From the NCBI RefSeq assembly GCF_014636935.1, contig NZ_BMES01000002.1, forward strand, positions 1,183,534 through 1,247,533: a stretch of DNA of 64,000 nt. The letters are read 5' to 3'. This DNA is from Alsobacter metallidurans (GTDB lineage Bacteria > Pseudomonadota > Alphaproteobacteria > Rhizobiales > Beijerinckiaceae). The position numbers and the translations under genes are program-made. This document shows positions 26,247 to 36,676 of this stretch, piece by piece. Within the stretch, counting starts at the first letter, position 1. Every line of letters starts with the position of its first letter. The notes below the pieces were generated by a model. That model searched no databases. It had not been told where the DNA came from and saw only the letters and a program-made list of their open reading frames with translations.

Positions 26247-27665
26247 TCAGCCGCCTACCGCCGTGGTCAACACCTCACCGGCGCGCTGCACCACCAACTT
26301 CCAGTAGTACTGCCGCGGCTTGGCTAACTTCTCGAGGTCACGCGTCGTTGCGACCTTGTTCTCGTCGACCTCCAGGATGACATCGCCCTTCTTGAGGCCG
26401 AGTTCGGCCGCGGGGGAGCCCTGCGCGATGTCGGCGACGATCACGCCATTGACGCCGATTTCGGCTGACAATTCCTCAGCGACAGCCGGCGAGGCATTCA
26501 TCACCGTGGCGCCGGCGAGCGGCCAGCGGCCCTTCAGGACGACGGTGTCGCGCGGACGGGTTTCCGGGGCCACGCTGAGCTTGACCGGAACCGTCAGCTT
26601 CTTGCCGCCACGCAGCACGGTAAGCGTCGCCGTCCCGCCAAGCGGCTTCGTTGCGAAACGAAAGCCGAAGCCGTCCGGATCGTCGACCTCCTGCCCGTCA
26701 ACGGAAAGGATTACGTCGCCCGCCTTCAGCCCCGCTTCGGAGGCCGGGCTCTTGTCGACCACCGAAGCGACCAGCGCTCCGATCGGACGATCGAGCCCAA
26801 GGCTCTCGGTGAGATCAGACGAGACGGCCTGCAGCTTGCCGCCGAACCAGGGACGTCGCACGCTCTTGCCACCGCTGCGGGCCGACGCGACCACGACTTT
26901 GACCATGTTGGACGGAATTGCGAAGCCGATGCCATGGCTGCCGCCCGACTGCGAGAAGATGGCCGTGTTGACGCCGATGAGCCGGCCGTTGACATCCACA
27001 AGAGCGCCGCCGGAGTTGCCCGGGTTGATGGCCGCGTCTGTCTGAATAAAGAACTGGTAGTCGGAGACACCGACCTGCGTGCGCGCTAGCGCCGACACGA
27101 TGCCGGACGTCACCGTTTGGCCGACGCCGAATGGATTGCCGACCGCCAGCACGAGGTCGCCGACCTCCAGCGCGTCGGAATCGCCAAGATCCAGCGCCGT
27201 GAAGGGCTCGGACGATTTGATCTTCAGGATGGCCAGATCAGTTCGGGGGTCGCGCAGAACGATATCCGCCTCGAACTCCCGCTTGTCAGACAGTGCGACC
27301 TTCACCTCCGTCATTCCCTCGATGACGTGCTGGTTGGTGACCACGAAGCCGCTGGAATCCACGATCACGCCCGAGCCAAGCGAGCGCTGCGTCCGCTCGC
27401 GCGGCGCGCCCTGGTCGCCCCCGCCAAAGAACCGGCGGAAAAACGGATCGTCCATCAACGGATTGCGCGGCATCTTTTCCACGCGGCTCGCATAGACGTT
27501 GACGACCGCCGGCTTCACCCGGTGAACGAGCGGCGCGAAGCTCATCTTCATCTGCGCCTGCGTATCCGGGATACGGCCCTGCGGCGCGATCGTCTGGCCT
27601 TGGGCGCCTCCGGCCGCCACGCCAAGCGCCGCCAGCGCGAGCAGGGCCTTGATCATCGTGCGCAT
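26247..27665 (-). CDS. degP: Do-like periplasmic serine protease (DegP/DegQ family)
   Basis: Periplasmic quality-control protease/chaperone. A Sec signal covers residues 1-23 (LLALAALGVAAGGAQG). The trypsin-like triad is His113 in VVTNQHVIEG, Asp143 in DPRTDLAILKI and Ser218 in INPGNSGGALVD. Two PDZ domains follow (about 285-375 and 385-470). 472 residues. Start ATG 27665 gives a proper signal; the open frame upstream does not. DegP, DegQ and MucD cannot be told apart from sequence alone. Lies right after rplQ with a hairpin between. Confidence 0.92.
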   Translation of the reverse strand: MRTMIKALLALAALGVAAGGAQGQTIAPQGRIPDTQAQMKMSFAPLVHRVKPAVVNVYASRVEKMPRNPLMDDPFFRRFFGGGDQGAPRERTQRSLGSGVIVDSSGFVVTNQHVIEGMTEVKVALSDKREFEADIVLRDPRTDLAILKIKSSEPFTALDLGDSDALEVGDLVLAVGNPFGVGQTVTSGIVSALARTQVGVSDYQFFIQTDAAINPGNSGGALVDVNGRLIGVNTAIFSQSGGSHGIGFAIPSNMVKVVVASARSGGKSVRRPWFGGKLQAVSSDLTESLGLDRPIGALVASVVDKSPASEAGLKAGDVILSVDGQEVDDPDGFGFRFATKPLGGTATLTVLRGGKKLTVPVKLSVAPETRPRDTVVLKGRWPLAGATVMNASPAVAEELSAEIGVNGVIVADIAQGSPAAELGLKKGDVILEVDENKVATTRDLEKLAKPRQYYWKLVVQRAGEVLTTAVGG

Positions 27666-27767
27666 CGGCTGCTTCCCGTCCAGGGTTGATGGTGAGCCGG
27701 ATATAGCGAGGCGCCCGGCCGGGAGAAAGGGTGTTGGCGCATACCGCGCGACCCCATCCGAACGCAA

Positions 27768-27790
27768 ACGGGCGGCCAAAGGCCGCCCGT
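27768..27790 (-). terminator. Terminator of the rpsM-rpsK-rpoA-rplQ operon
   Basis: Perfect 10-bp arms ACGGGCGGCC (27768-27777) and GGCCGCCCGT (27781-27790) with a 3-nt loop, 27 bases after the rplQ stop. On the minus strand TTGCGTT follows, an interrupted T-run. Confidence 0.75.
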
Positions 27791-27816
27791 GAACGTGTCA
27801 ATGAATGGAGAGGCGC

Positions 27817-28239
27817 TTACGCGGCTTCTTCCACCGTCTCGGTCAGCATGCTCGGGCCCGAATCCTGGCCGCGGGCGTCGACGTCGCGATCCACGAACTC
27901 GATTACCGCCATGTCCGCGTTGTCGCCGAAGCGGAAGCCGGCCTTCATGATGCGCGTGTAGCCGCCCGGACGCTCCTTGTAGCGCGGGCCCAGCACGTCG
28001 AAGAGCTTCTTGACGAGCTGTACGTCCTTGATCTGCGCGATCGCCTGGCGGCGGGCGTGCAGGTCGCCGCGCTTGCCGAGCGTCACCAGCTTCTCGATGA
28101 CTGGACGCAGGTCCTTGGCCTTCGGCAGCGTGGTGATGATCTGCTCGTGCTTGATCAGAGCCTGGCACATGTTCGCAAACATGGCCTTGCGGTGCTCGGC
28201 CGAGCGGTTGAACCGGCGGCCCCTAAATCCATGGCGCAT
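27817..28239 (-). CDS. rplQ: 50S ribosomal protein L17
   Basis: Large-subunit protein near the exit tunnel. [21 protein letters not shown] is its hallmark start, shown here in part as [38 protein letters not shown] follows, in part [17 protein letters not shown]. The 140 residues include an acidic C-terminal tail common in alphaproteobacteria. Last gene of the alpha operon. Confidence 0.97.
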   Translation of the reverse strand: MRHGFRGRRFNRSAEHRKAMFANMCQALIKHEQIITTLPKAKDLRPVIEKLVTLGKRGDLHARRQAIAQIKDVQLVKKLFDVLGPRYKERPGGYTRIMKAGFRFGDNADMAVIEFVDRDVDARGQDSGPSMLTETVEEAA

Positions 28240-28300
28240 AGGATCTCTCCTTGATAATTCGGCCGCCGTGCCACGGGTCGGCCGTCTTCATTATGGGTCA

Positions 28301-28321
28301 GGCGACGGTTGATCCGTCGCC
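28301..28321 (-). other. Hairpin between rpoA and rplQ
   Basis: Arms GGCGACGG (28301-28308) and CCGTCGCC (28314-28321) with loop TTGAT. No T-run. Probably an mRNA processing or stability element within the operon. Confidence 0.45.
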
Positions 28322-28341
28322 CGCCCGGCAGAACGGTTGGC

Positions 28342-29358
28342 TCAGTAGTGCTCTTCGAAGCGCTTGGCCAGCTCTTCGATGTTCTCCGGCGGCCAGCCGG
28401 CGATTTCCATGCCGAGATGCAAGCCCATGCCGGCGAGCACTTCCTTGATCTCGTTCAGCGACTTGCGGCCGAAGTTCGGGGTGCGGAGCATCTCCGCCTC
28501 GGTCTTCTGGATCAGGTCGCCGATGTAGACGATGTTGTCGTTCTTCAGGCAGTTCGCCGAACGGACCGAAAGCTCCAGCTCGTCGACCTTCTTGAGCAGC
28601 GCCGGGTTGAAGGCGAGCTCCGGCATCGCGGTCTTTTCTTCCTCGCGACGCGGCTCCTCGAAGTTCACGAACACTTCGAGCTGGTCCTGAAGGATGCGGG
28701 CGGCGTAGGCCACCGAATCCTCAGGCGACACGCCGCCGTTGGTCTCAACGACCAGCGTCAGCTTATCATAGTCGAGGATCTGGCCCTCGCGGGTGTTCTC
28801 GACGCGGTAGCTGACCTTCTTGACGGGCGAGTAGAGGCTGTCGACCGGGATCAGGCCGATCGGCGCGTCTTCCGGACGGTTGCGGTCGGCCGCAACGTAG
28901 CCCTTGCCCATCTTGACCGTGAACTCCATGCGGATCTCCGCGCCCTCGTCGAGGGTGCAGATCACGAGCTCGGGGTTCAGGATCTGGCAATCGCCAGGGG
29001 TCTGGATGTCGCCGGCCTTGACCTGGCCGGGGCCCTGCTTGCGCAGCGTCAGGCGCTTCATGCCCTCGGCCTGCATCTTGATCGAGATCGCCTTGATGTT
29101 CAGGACAATGTCGGTGACGTCCTCACGCACGCCCGGAATGGACGAGAACTCGTGCAGCACGCCGTCGATATGGACGGAGGTGATCGCCGCGCCCTGGAGC
29201 GAGGAGAGGAGGATGCGGCGCAGGGCGTTGCCGAGCGTCACGCCAAAGCCGCGCTCGAGCGGCTCGGCCACGAGCGTGGCCACCCGCTTGCCGTCGTCGC
29301 CCGGAGTGACTTCGAGCTTGCCCGGCTTGATCAGGTCTTGCCAATTCTTCTGGATCAC
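28342..29358 (-). CDS. rpoA: RNA polymerase alpha subunit
   Basis: Scaffold of the polymerase. The N-terminal dimerisation domain ([20 protein letters not shown]) is followed by a linker and the C-terminal DNA- and activator-binding domain ([16 protein letters not shown], then [20 protein letters not shown]). 338 residues, standard for alphaproteobacteria. Start ATG 29358; the spacer to rpsK contains a hairpin. Confidence 0.98.
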   Translation of the reverse strand: MIQKNWQDLIKPGKLEVTPGDDGKRVATLVAEPLERGFGVTLGNALRRILLSSLQGAAITSVHIDGVLHEFSSIPGVREDVTDIVLNIKAISIKMQAEGMKRLTLRKQGPGQVKAGDIQTPGDCQILNPELVICTLDEGAEIRMEFTVKMGKGYVAADRNRPEDAPIGLIPVDSLYSPVKKVSYRVENTREGQILDYDKLTLVVETNGGVSPEDSVAYAARILQDQLEVFVNFEEPRREEEKTAMPELAFNPALLKKVDELELSVRSANCLKNDNIVYIGDLIQKTEAEMLRTPNFGRKSLNEIKEVLAGMGLHLGMEIAGWPPENIEELAKRFEEHY

Positions 29359-29437
29359 GGGTGTTGTCCCTCATGAAAGAGCGCGAGGCATATCGGTCCG
29401 TCGACCCTGGCCCCGCGTTCACGATGACGCATGGAAA

Positions 29438-29467
29438 CGTCTCCCCGGCCCGTCGGACGGGGAGACG
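29438..29467 (-). other. Hairpin between rpsK and rpoA
   Basis: Perfect 10-bp arms CGTCTCCCCG (29438-29447) and CGGGGAGACG (29458-29467) with a 10-nt loop, starting right after the rpsK stop. No T-run; likely an intra-operon processing or attenuation site that sets the RpoA-to-S11 ratio. Confidence 0.5.
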
Positions 29468-29482
29468 CAGACGTTTCAAGTG

Positions 29483-29872
29483 TCAGACGCGACGACGCTT
29501 GCGCGGACGGCAGCCGTTGTGAGGAATCGGCGTCACGTCGCGGATGGAGGTCACCGTGAAGCCGGCGGCCTGCAGCGCGCGCAGCGCCGACTCACGGCCC
29601 GAACCCGGACCCGTGACTTCGACTTCAAGGGTGCGCATGCCGTGCTCGGCGGCCTTGCGGCCTGCGTCCTCGGCGGCCACCTGGGCGGCGTACGGGGTCG
29701 ACTTGCGCGAGCCCTTGAAGCCCATCATGCCGGCCGACGACCAGGCGATGGTGTTGCCCTGCGCGTCCGTGATCGTGATCATCGTGTTGTTGAACGAGGC
29801 GTTCACGTGAGCGACGCCCGACACGATGTTCTTGCGTTCGCGACGACGAACGCGTGTTGCTTCCTTGGCCAT
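29483..29872 (-). CDS. rpsK: 30S ribosomal protein S11
   Basis: Platform protein of the small subunit. 129 residues from ATG 29872: [39 protein letters not shown] and the basic end THIP-type [15 protein letters not shown]. The frame is open further upstream, but that stretch belongs to the spacer after rpsM. Confidence 0.97.
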   Translation of the reverse strand: MAKEATRVRRRERKNIVSGVAHVNASFNNTMITITDAQGNTIAWSSAGMMGFKGSRKSTPYAAQVAAEDAGRKAAEHGMRTLEVEVTGPGSGRESALRALQAAGFTVTSIRDVTPIPHNGCRPRKRRRV

Positions 29873-29935
29873 GGTCTTGATCCTTCTTGCGCGCCCGTCA
29901 TGCCAGGCGCTCGGGATGGAGGTGGTCGGGAATTC

Positions 29936-29996
29936 GGACCGCGAGCCTTCAGGCTCGCAGCCCTCCATGGATTGCGAACCTTAAGGCTCGCGGTCC
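29936..29996 (-). repeat. 61-nt imperfect palindrome in the rpsM-rpsK spacer
   Basis: Outer arms GGACCGCGAGCC (29936-29947) and GGCTCGCGGTCC (29985-29996) are perfect complements. Inside, each half can also fold alone: GCGAGCC TTCA GGCTCGC (29941-29958), and the near-copy GCGAACC TTAA GGCTCGC (29974-29991). The RNA can therefore form either one long hairpin or two short ones. Confidence 0.7.
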
Positions 29997-30031
29997 AGAT
30001 CGGGATCAGGCGGCCCGAAGGCGCCCGAGAA

Positions 30032-30400
30032 TTACTTCTTCTTGCCGGCGATCGGCTTGGACTTGCCCTTGCGGGTGCGCGCATTGGTGTGCGTGCGCTG
30101 GCCGCGGACCGGCAGGTTGCGGCGATGGCGCAGGCCGCGGTAGCAGCCCAGATCCATCAGGCGCTTGATGTTCATCGCCACTTCGCGGCGAAGATCGCCC
30201 TCGACCGTGTAGTCGCGGTCGATCATCTCGCGGATCTGAAGAACTTCGTTGTCGGTCAGCTGCGCGACGCGGCGCTCGGCTGGGATGCTGAGTGCGGTGG
30301 TGATCTCCTCGGCCTTCCGCGCGCCGATGCCGTGGATGTACTGAAGAGCGATCACGACGCGCTTGTTCGTCGGGATGTTGACGCCTGCGATACGTGCCAT
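30032..30400 (-). CDS. rpsM: 30S ribosomal protein S13
   Basis: Head protein contacting tRNA and the 50S subunit. 122 residues from ATG 30400: [52 protein letters not shown], and a Lys-rich tail [10 protein letters not shown]. First gene of the alpha operon, behind its own promoter at 30593-30621. Confidence 0.97.
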   Translation of the reverse strand: MARIAGVNIPTNKRVVIALQYIHGIGARKAEEITTALSIPAERRVAQLTDNEVLQIREMIDRDYTVEGDLRREVAMNIKRLMDLGCYRGLRHRRNLPVRGQRTHTNARTRKGKSKPIAGKKK

Positions 30401-30592
30401 TTCGGCCGTCTCCATGTTGCCGGGCTCGCGCCCGTTTCAGGGCTCTCGCCCCGGCCGGGGTTTCCCCGGCGGTTGATGTTCCGCGCGTCCGGTGGAGGCC
30501 GGCCCCTGCGCGGTTGGCTTCACAAACAAACAGACCCCCGCCGCCCCGCCGGGAGGCCTCGGGAGTCCAATTCGTGAAACCGGATGAACGGG

Positions 30593-30621
30593 TGGTTAGG
30601 GGATCGGGCCGGCGGTGTCAA
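30593..30621 (-). promoter_or_regulatory. Sigma70-type promoter for rpsM-rpsK-rpoA-rplQ
   Basis: Minus strand: -35 TTGACA (30616-30621), 17-bp spacer, -10 TAACCA (30593-30598). It lies between the adk stop and the rpsM start, leaving a leader of about 185 bases with several GC-rich short palindromes. Confidence 0.72.
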
Positions 30622-30647
30622 GCAAAGCTGACCTAGCCGGCGAGGCC

Positions 30648-31229
30648 CTACCCTCCAATCGCGTCCTTCACGGCCTGCGTGACGCTGTCGATCGGCTGCA
30701 TGCCGTCGATGCGCTTCAGACGGTTCGTCTCCTCGTAATAGGGAGAGACGACGGCGGTGTCGCGGTTGTAAGCCGCGAGGCGGGTCTTGAAGACCTCCGG
30801 GTCATCGTCCTTGCGCACCGGCAGGCCGGCCGCGGCCGTCTCCTCGGCGCGCTTGACGATGCGGTGCACCAGCGCGTTCTGGTCGACGACGAGCTCCACC
30901 ACAGCGTCGAGCTTGAGGCCCTTCGCCTCGAGCATCTGGTCCAGGGCTTCGGCTTGCGCGACCGTGCGCGGGAAGCCGTCAAGGATGAAGCCCCGCTTGG
31001 CGTCCGCCTCTTCGATGCGATCGGCCACGATGCCGATCACGATGTCGTCCGAGACCAGCCCGCCCGACTCCATCACCGCCTTGGCCTTGAGGCCTATCGG
31101 CGTCTCCGCCGAAACCGCCGCGCGCAGCATGTCGCCCGTCGAGAGCTGGGGAATGCCCAGCCGCTCCACCAGCCGCACAGCCTGAGTGCCTTTGCCCGCC
31201 CCCGGCGGCCCCAACAGAATCAATCTCAA
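30648..31229 (-). CDS. adk: Adenylate kinase
   Basis: Balances ATP + AMP with 2 ADP. P-loop [16 protein letters not shown]-site stretch [26 protein letters not shown], and a short-type lid without a zinc-binding Cys cluster; 193 residues. Its ATG overlaps the secY stop (ATGA), so translation is coupled. adk between secY and rpsM is normal for this class of bacteria. Confidence 0.97.
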   Translation of the reverse strand: MRLILLGPPGAGKGTQAVRLVERLGIPQLSTGDMLRAAVSAETPIGLKAKAVMESGGLVSDDIVIGIVADRIEEADAKRGFILDGFPRTVAQAEALDQMLEAKGLKLDAVVELVVDQNALVHRIVKRAEETAAAGLPVRKDDDPEVFKTRLAAYNRDTAVVSPYYEETNRLKRIDGMQPIDSVTQAVKDAIGG

Positions 31230-32560
31230 CGACGCCTCCCCCGCAGCTTCGCCTTCTTCACCAAGCCCTCATACTGATGGGCCAAGAGATGGCCGTGGAC
31301 CTGCGCCACGGTATCCATCGTCACGCTCACCACAATGAGAAGCGACGTGCCACCGAAATAGAACGGCAGAGCGAATTGCGAAATCAGCAGTTCGGGCAAC
31401 ATGCAGATGATGACGAGGTAGCCGGCGCCCAGAACCGTGATGCGGGTCAGCACCTTGTCGATGAAATCGGCCGTGCGCTCGCCGGGCCGGATGCCCGGGA
31501 TGAAGCCGCCATGCTTCTTCAGGTTGTCCGCGGTCTCCTGCGGGTTGAACACGATCGCGGTGTAGAAAAACGCGAAGAAGATGATCAGCGCCGCGTAGGC
31601 TAGCATGAACAGCGGCCGGCCATGGCCGAGATAGGCGGACACATTGGCGAGGAAGCCGGTTCCGCCCTGCTGGGCCGAGAAGCCCGCGATGGTGGTCGGA
31701 AGCAGCAGCAGCGACGACGCGAAGATCGGCGGGATGACGCCCGACGTGTTGAGCTTCAGCGGCAGGAACGAGGTCTGCCCCTCATAGACGCGGTTGCCGA
31801 CCTGGCGCTTCGGATAATTGATCAGCAGCCGGCGCTGCGCCCTCTCCATGAACACGATGAAGGCGATCACGGCCGCCGACATCACCAGCACGCCGAGGAT
31901 CAGCAGGGTCGAGACCGCGCCCTGCCGGCCGAGCTCGAGGGTGCCGACGATCGCGGAGGGCAACTCGGCGACGATGCCGGCGAAGATGATCAGCGACGAG
32001 CCGTTGCCGATGCCGCGCGCCGTGATCTGCTCGCCGAGCCACATCAGGAACATGGTGCCACCGACCAGCGTGATGGTGGTCGAGACCTCGAAGAACAGGC
32101 CGGGATCGGCAACCACGTTGCCCGAGCCCTGCAGGCCCTTGGCGATCCCGTAGGCCTGGAACGTCGCGAGCACGACCGTGAGGTAGCGCGTGTACTGGTT
32201 GATGATCTTGCGGCCGCCCTCGCCTTCCTTCTTCAGCGCTTCCAGGCTCGGGACGATGGACGTCAGCAGCTGGATGATGATGGAGGCCGAGATGTACGGC
32301 ATGATGTTCAGCGCGAAGATCGCGAGGCGGCCCACGGCGCCGCCGGAGAACATGTTGAACAGCCCCAGCACGCCCTGCTGCTGCTGCTTGAAGATGTCGT
32401 TCAGCGCATCGATGTTGATGCCCGGCAGCGGGATGTAGGTGCCGAGCCGATACACGATCAGGGCGCCCAGCGTGAACCAGATCCGCTTCTTGAGCTCGTC
32501 GGCCTTCGCCAGGGCTCCGAAATTCAGGTTCGCTGCAAGCTGTTCAGCCGCGGATGCCAT
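31226..32560 (-). CDS. secY: Preprotein translocase subunit SecY
   Basis: Central channel of the Sec translocon. 444 residues from ATG 32560 with ten hydrophobic segments; landmarks are [13 protein letters not shown], the plug region [20 protein letters not shown] (at the 20-residue limit), [24 protein letters not shown] and [18 protein letters not shown]. Overlaps adk by 4 bp. A hairpin lies between rplO and secY. Confidence 0.97.
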   Translation of the reverse strand: MASAAEQLAANLNFGALAKADELKKRIWFTLGALIVYRLGTYIPLPGINIDALNDIFKQQQQGVLGLFNMFSGGAVGRLAIFALNIMPYISASIIIQLLTSIVPSLEALKKEGEGGRKIINQYTRYLTVVLATFQAYGIAKGLQGSGNVVADPGLFFEVSTTITLVGGTMFLMWLGEQITARGIGNGSSLIIFAGIVAELPSAIVGTLELGRQGAVSTLLILGVLVMSAAVIAFIVFMERAQRRLLINYPKRQVGNRVYEGQTSFLPLKLNTSGVIPPIFASSLLLLPTTIAGFSAQQGGTGFLANVSAYLGHGRPLFMLAYAALIIFFAFFYTAIVFNPQETADNLKKHGGFIPGIRPGERTADFIDKVLTRITVLGAGYLVIICMLPELLISQFALPFYFGGTSLLIVVSVTMDTVAQVHGHLLAHQYEGLVKKAKLRGRRR

Positions 32561-32614
32561 ACTGCGCTCCGATATCGGAAAGGAGTGGGGACACGCGGCC
32601 CCCGAAAATGCAAA

Positions 32615-32649
32615 CGCCGGGCGATGCGGACATGGTCCGCCGCCCGGCG
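32615..32649 (-). terminator. Hairpin between rplO and secY (possible attenuator)
   Basis: Outer arms CGCCGGGCG (32615-32623) and CGCCCGGCG (32641-32649) continue into inner arms GCGGAC/GTCCGC around an ATG loop. On the minus strand the stem is followed by TTTGCATTTT. It probably lowers secY expression relative to the ribosomal proteins ahead of it. Confidence 0.6.
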
Positions 32650-32679
32650 ATCTCAATCACGAGCTGATCCTAGATAGGA

Positions 32680-33162
32680 TCAGGCCGCCGATTCCGCCAC
32701 GGCGGCCGCGAGGATCTTCAGCGATCCCCCAGCCTTCTCGATGGCGGCCTGCGCCGACTTCGACGCGCCGAACACTTCGAAGGAGAGCGTCGTGGTGAGC
32801 TCGCCCATGCCAAGGATCTTCACGCCGTCGCGCGGCTTGGAGACCACGCCGGCGGCGACGAGCGCCTCGACGGTGACAGGCTGGCCGGCGTCAAGCTTCT
32901 TGGCGTCAACCGCTTCCTGGATCCGGCCGAGGTTCACCTCGTTCAAATCGTTGGAGAAGGGGTTCCAGAAGCCGCGCTTGGGCAGGCGACGATAGAGCGG
33001 CATCTGGCCGCCCTCGAAGCCCTTTACGGCGACGCCGGTGCGGGCCTTCTGACCCTTCACGCCGCGTCCGCCGGTCTTGCCCTTGCCGGAGCCGATGCCG
33101 CGTCCAACGCGCATACGGCCCTTCTTGGCGCCTTCGTTATCGGAGATTTCGTTGAGCTTCAT
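32680..33162 (-). CDS. rplO: 50S ribosomal protein L15
   Basis: Late-assembly 50S protein. 160 residues: [39 protein letters not shown], and [17 protein letters not shown] are signature stretches. The last ribosomal protein of the spc segment. Confidence 0.97.
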   Translation of the reverse strand: MKLNEISDNEGAKKGRMRVGRGIGSGKGKTGGRGVKGQKARTGVAVKGFEGGQMPLYRRLPKRGFWNPFSNDLNEVNLGRIQEAVDAKKLDAGQPVTVEALVAAGVVSKPRDGVKILGMGELTTTLSFEVFGASKSAQAAIEKAGGSLKILAAAVAESAA

Positions 33163-33174
33163 GGTCCGCGCTCC

Positions 33175-33357
33175 TCACTCGACGACGCGCACGAGGTGCT
33201 TGACCTTCTCGATCATGCCGCGCACCGAAGGGGTGTCGGTCAAGGTCGAGCGGCGGCGGATCTTGTTCAGCCCGAGGCCCACAAGGGTCGCACGCTGCGA
33301 CGCCTCGCGACGGATCGGGGAACCGGTCTGTTCGACCGTTACGGTCTTGTCAGCCAT
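33175..33357 (-). CDS. rpmD: 50S ribosomal protein L30
   Basis: 60 residues: [40 protein letters not shown]. Short single-domain protein, 12 bp from each neighbour. Confidence 0.96.
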   Translation of the reverse strand: MADKTVTVEQTGSPIRREASQRATLVGLGLNKIRRRSTLTDTPSVRGMIEKVKHLVRVVE

Positions 33358-33369
33358 GGATGCCTCCCC

Positions 33370-33939
33370 TTACGCGTCGGCGCCGGCGCCGTCAGAATCG
33401 CCGCGGCGAGCCTGGAGGACGCTGACCTTGAGGCCGCGGCGAGCCGCGACCGAACGCGGCGAATCTTCGCTCTTGAGAGCGTCGAAGGTCGCGCGGACGA
33501 GGTTGTAGGGGTTTGACGAGCCGAGCGACTTCGACACGACGTCGTGCATGCCGACGGCCTCGAAGACGGCGCGCATCGGGCCGCCCGCGATGATGCCCGT
33601 GCCGGCCGGAGCCGCGCGCAGGATCACCTTGCCGGCGCCATGGCGGCCGGCGACGTCGTGATGCAGGGTCCGGCCCTCGCGCAGCGGCACGCGGATCAGC
33701 GCGCGCTTGGCGGCTTCCGTAGCCTTGCGGATGGCTTCCGGCACTTCGCGAGCCTTGCCGTGGCCGAAGCCGACGCGGCCCTTCTGATCGCCGACGACGA
33801 CGAGAGCGGCGAAACCGAAGCGACGGCCGCCCTTCACCACCTTGGCGACGCGATTGATGTGGACGAGGCGGTCGACGAATTCGGAATCGCGCTCTTCGCG
33901 ATCCCGGCCGCCCTGACGCCCGTGGGGTTCTCTAGCCAT
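33370..33939 (-). CDS. rpsE: 30S ribosomal protein S5
   Basis: 189 residues; decoding-fidelity protein. [20 protein letters not shown] is the double-stranded-RNA-binding start, followed by [20 protein letters not shown] and [20 protein letters not shown] Gly/Arg-rich N-terminal leader ([18 protein letters not shown]) is seen, as in other alphaproteobacteria. Confidence 0.97.
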   Translation of the reverse strand: MAREPHGRQGGRDREERDSEFVDRLVHINRVAKVVKGGRRFGFAALVVVGDQKGRVGFGHGKAREVPEAIRKATEAAKRALIRVPLREGRTLHHDVAGRHGAGKVILRAAPAGTGIIAGGPMRAVFEAVGMHDVVSKSLGSSNPYNLVRATFDALKSEDSPRSVAARRGLKVSVLQARRGDSDGAGADA

Positions 33940-34028
33940 TGTGTCTCTCTCACTTGCGCGGACGAACCCTCCGGGCCCGCCGCTCGCTCGATTGATGGTC
34001 GCACCCTTTACAGGGCCCGACGGCGGAA

Positions 34029-34049
34029 GGCCACCCTCTTCGGGTGGCC
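34029..34049 (-). other. Hairpin between rplR and rpsE
   Basis: Arms GGCCACCC (34029-34036) and GGGTGGCC (34042-34049) with loop TCTTC in the 164-base rplR-rpsE spacer. No T-run; probably an operon processing or stability element. Confidence 0.45.
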
Positions 34050-34103
34050 ATCGCGCATTTCTCGATGAAGATCACTGGCCGCGCCATGGGCGCAGCCCGC
34101 GGA

Positions 34104-34466
34104 TCAGAAGTCCAGACCGCCTTCGCGGGCCGCCTCGGCGAGCGCCTTGACGCGGCCGTGGTACATGTAGGAGCCGCGGTCGAACACGACCTGCTCGACG
34201 CCCGCAGCCTTGGCGCGCTCGGCGACGAGCTTGCCCACGGCGGCGGCGGCCGAGATGTCGGCGCCCGTCTTCAGGCCCGACTTGACGTCCTTTTCCATCG
34301 TCGAAGCCGCCGCGAGGGTGACCCCGTTCGCGTCGTCGATGACCTGGGCGTAGATCTGCTTGGAAGAGCGGAACACCGACAGGCGCGGACGCCCGCTGGA
34401 GACCTTCTTAAGGGAACGGCGCACACGAGCCAGACGGCGCTCGGCGGCCTTGATGTTCTTAGGCAT
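34104..34466 (-). CDS. rplR: 50S ribosomal protein L18
   Basis: 5S rRNA-binding protein. 120 residues: [40 protein letters not shown], and [20 protein letters not shown]. Confidence 0.97.
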   Translation of the reverse strand: MPKNIKAAERRLARVRRSLKKVSSGRPRLSVFRSSKQIYAQVIDDANGVTLAAASTMEKDVKSGLKTGADISAAAAVGKLVAERAKAAGVEQVVFDRGSYMYHGRVKALAEAAREGGLDF

Positions 34467-34475
34467 GGCCGATCC

Positions 34476-35009
34476 TTACTTCTTCTTGCCTTCCTTGCGG
34501 AAGATGAACTCGCCCGAGTAACGAACGCCCTTGCCCTGGTAGGGCTCCGGACCGCGGAAGTCGCGGATCTCGGCGGCGGTCTGTCCCACGCGCTGCTTGT
34601 CGATGCCCGTGACGACGATCTCCGTCGGCTTGGGCGTCACGATCGCGATGCCGGCCGGGATTTCGTAGTCAATGTCGTGGCTGTAGCCGAGCGACAGCTT
34701 CAACACCTTGCCGGCGACCGCGGCCTTGTAGCCCACGCCGGTGATGTCGAGCTTCTTCTCGTAGCCCTTGCTCACGCCCTCGATGAGGTTCGCGACCTGC
34801 GAGCGGGACATGCCCCACATCGCCCGGGCGCGCTTCGTCTCGGTGCGCGGCGTGACCGAGATCGCGCCGTCGTCCAGTGTGACGGTGACGTCCTCGGGCG
34901 CCAGGAAGGACAGTTCGCCCTTCGAGCCCTTGACCTTCACCAGGTTGCCGTCGAGGCTGGCCGTAACACCGGCCGGCACCGCAACGGGCTTCTTTCCAAT
35001 ACGAGACAT
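34476..35009 (-). CDS. rplF: 50S ribosomal protein L6
   Basis: 177 residues from ATG 35009: [15 protein letters not shown], then the second repeat with [20 protein letters not shown] and the C-terminal [20 protein letters not shown]. The open frame upstream of this ATG is antisense to rpsH and is not used. Confidence 0.97.
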   Translation of the reverse strand: MSRIGKKPVAVPAGVTASLDGNLVKVKGSKGELSFLAPEDVTVTLDDGAISVTPRTETKRARAMWGMSRSQVANLIEGVSKGYEKKLDITGVGYKAAVAGKVLKLSLGYSHDIDYEIPAGIAIVTPKPTEIVVTGIDKQRVGQTAAEIRDFRGPEPYQGKGVRYSGEFIFRKEGKKK

Positions 35010-35046
35010 TGTGGTCTCCCCGTGACTGCGTTGCGCCTGAAGCCGA

Positions 35047-35445
35047 TCAGAAGACCGTGCAGAGCACTTCGCCGCCGACGTTCTTCTCCCGGGCCTCATG
35101 ATCGGCCATGACGCCCTGCGGCGTGGAGATGATCGTGATGCCGAGGCCATTGGCCACGCGCGGCATCGCGTCGACTGCGGAGTACACGCGACGGCCAGGC
35201 TTCGACACGCGAGCGATTTCGCGGATCACCGGGGCGCCGTCGAAATACTTGAGCTCGATCTCGAACTCCGTACGGCCGTTGCCGTACTCGGTCGTCGAAT
35301 AGCCGCGGATGTAGCCTTCCGACTGCAAGACGTCGAGAACGCGCGCGCGGAGCTTGGAGCCGGGCGTGTTCACCGAGCCCTTGCGGCGCAGCTGGGCGTT
35401 ACGGATGCGGGTGAGCATGTCACCAACGGGATCATTGATCGCCAT
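35047..35445 (-). CDS. rpsH: 30S ribosomal protein S8
   Basis: Central-domain 16S rRNA binder; in E. coli also the spc operon repressor. 132 residues: [60 protein letters not shown]. Confidence 0.97.
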   Translation of the reverse strand: MAINDPVGDMLTRIRNAQLRRKGSVNTPGSKLRARVLDVLQSEGYIRGYSTTEYGNGRTEFEIELKYFDGAPVIREIARVSKPGRRVYSAVDAMPRVANGLGITIISTPQGVMADHEAREKNVGGEVLCTVF

Positions 35446-35457
35446 GGTCGGTCCTCC

Positions 35458-35763
35458 TCACCAGCTCGACTTGGTCAGACCCGGGATCACGCCCTGCGAG
35501 CCGAGCTCGCGCAGCGCAATGCGGGACATCTTCAACTTGCGATAATAGGCGCGCGGACGGCCCGTCACCTCGCAGCGGTTGCGCACGCGGGTCGGGTTCG
35601 CGTTGCGCGGCAGCTCGGCGAGCTTGAGGCGCGCCTCGAAGCGCTCCTCCATGGACTTGGACTCGTCGTTCGCGACTTCGAGAAGGCGCGTCCGCTTGCC
35701 CGCGAACTGCTTCACGAGGCGCATGCGGCGCTTGTTCTTCTCGACAGAGCTCTTCTTGGCCAT
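35458..35763 (-). CDS. rpsN: 30S ribosomal protein S14
   Basis: 101-residue, zinc-independent long form: no CxxC pairs. [20 protein letters not shown] at the start and [20 protein letters not shown] near the end. 12 bp from rpsH. Confidence 0.97.
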   Translation of the reverse strand: MAKKSSVEKNKRRMRLVKQFAGKRTRLLEVANDESKSMEERFEARLKLAELPRNANPTRVRNRCEVTGRPRAYYRKLKMSRIALRELGSQGVIPGLTKSSW

Positions 35764-35799
35764 CTGTTTCTCCTGGTTTCCGCGTTTAAGAGCGAGCTC

Positions 35800-36366
35800 T
35801 TACTGCCGGAACGGGAAGTTGAAGGCGCGCAGCAGGGCGCGAGCCTCGTCGTCGGTCTTGGCGGTGGTGCAGACGATGATGTCCATGCCCCACACGGCCT
35901 CGGCCTTGTCGTAGTTGATCTCCGGGAAGATGATGTGCTCCTTGATGCCCATCGCGTAGTTCCCCCGGCCGTCGAACGACTTGGGGTTCAGGCCCCGGAA
36001 GTCGCGGACGCGCGGCAGGGCGATGTTTACGAGACGGTCGAGGAACTCGTACATCCGCACCTTGCGGAGCGTCACCTTGGCGCCGATCGGCATGTTCTCA
36101 CGGACCTTGAAGGTCGCGATCGCCTTGCGGGCCTTGGTGATCACCGGCTTCTGGCCGGCGATCAGGGCGAGATCGGCCGCGGCCGACTGCACCTTCTTGG
36201 TGTCCTGGGTGGCTTCGCCGACACCCATGTTCAGCACGACCTTCTCGATGGTCGGCACTTCCATGATGTTCTTGTAGCCGAACTCCTCGATGAGCTTCGG
36301 CCGCACCACTTCGGCGTAGATCTTGCGCAGGCGGGGCTCGTCGCCCGCAATGTTCACGTTAGCCAT
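35800..36366 (-). CDS. rplE: 50S ribosomal protein L5
   Basis: 5S rRNA and P-site tRNA contact protein. 188 residues: [80 protein letters not shown] (in part [13 protein letters not shown]). Its start overlaps the rplX stop by 8 bp. Confidence 0.97.
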   Translation of the reverse strand: MANVNIAGDEPRLRKIYAEVVRPKLIEEFGYKNIMEVPTIEKVVLNMGVGEATQDTKKVQSAAADLALIAGQKPVITKARKAIATFKVRENMPIGAKVTLRKVRMYEFLDRLVNIALPRVRDFRGLNPKSFDGRGNYAMGIKEHIIFPEINYDKAEAVWGMDIIVCTTAKTDDEARALLRAFNFPFRQ

Positions 36367-36676
36367 CGATCAGATCTCCCGAACGCTTGGCGAAACGCAC
36401 CTTGCGCCCGTCCTCGAGCACCTTGAAACCAACCCGGGTCGGCTTGCCGTCCTTCGGGTCGACAACCGCGAGGTTCGACAGGTGGATGGTCGCCTCTTTC
36501 GAGATGATCCCGCCTTCCTGGTTCGCGGTCTGGCGCTGATGCTTCTTCACCAGGTTGACGCCGCGCACGATGGCCCGGGTCTCCTTGGGCATCACCTGCA
36601 CGACTTCCCCAGTCTTGCCCTGGTCACGGCCGGTGATGACGACGACCTTGTCGCCCTTCTTGATCTTCGCGGCCAT
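36359..36676 (-). CDS. rplX: 50S ribosomal protein L24
   Basis: Assembly-initiating 50S protein with a KOW motif: [20 protein letters not shown]. 105 residues from ATG 36676, which shares its A with the rplN stop (TGATG). A GTG one codon upstream is also in frame but less likely. Confidence 0.96.
   Translation of the reverse strand: MAAKIKKGDKVVVITGRDQGKTGEVVQVMPKETRAIVRGVNLVKKHQRQTANQEGGIISKEATIHLSNLAVVDPKDGKPTRVGFKVLEDGRKVRFAKRSGDLIDG

Noticed and set aside
29873..29968. N-terminal extension of S11
   Set aside because: The upstream in-frame stretch lies over the spacer palindrome and has no similarity to S11; ATG 29872 gives the standard MAKEATR start.
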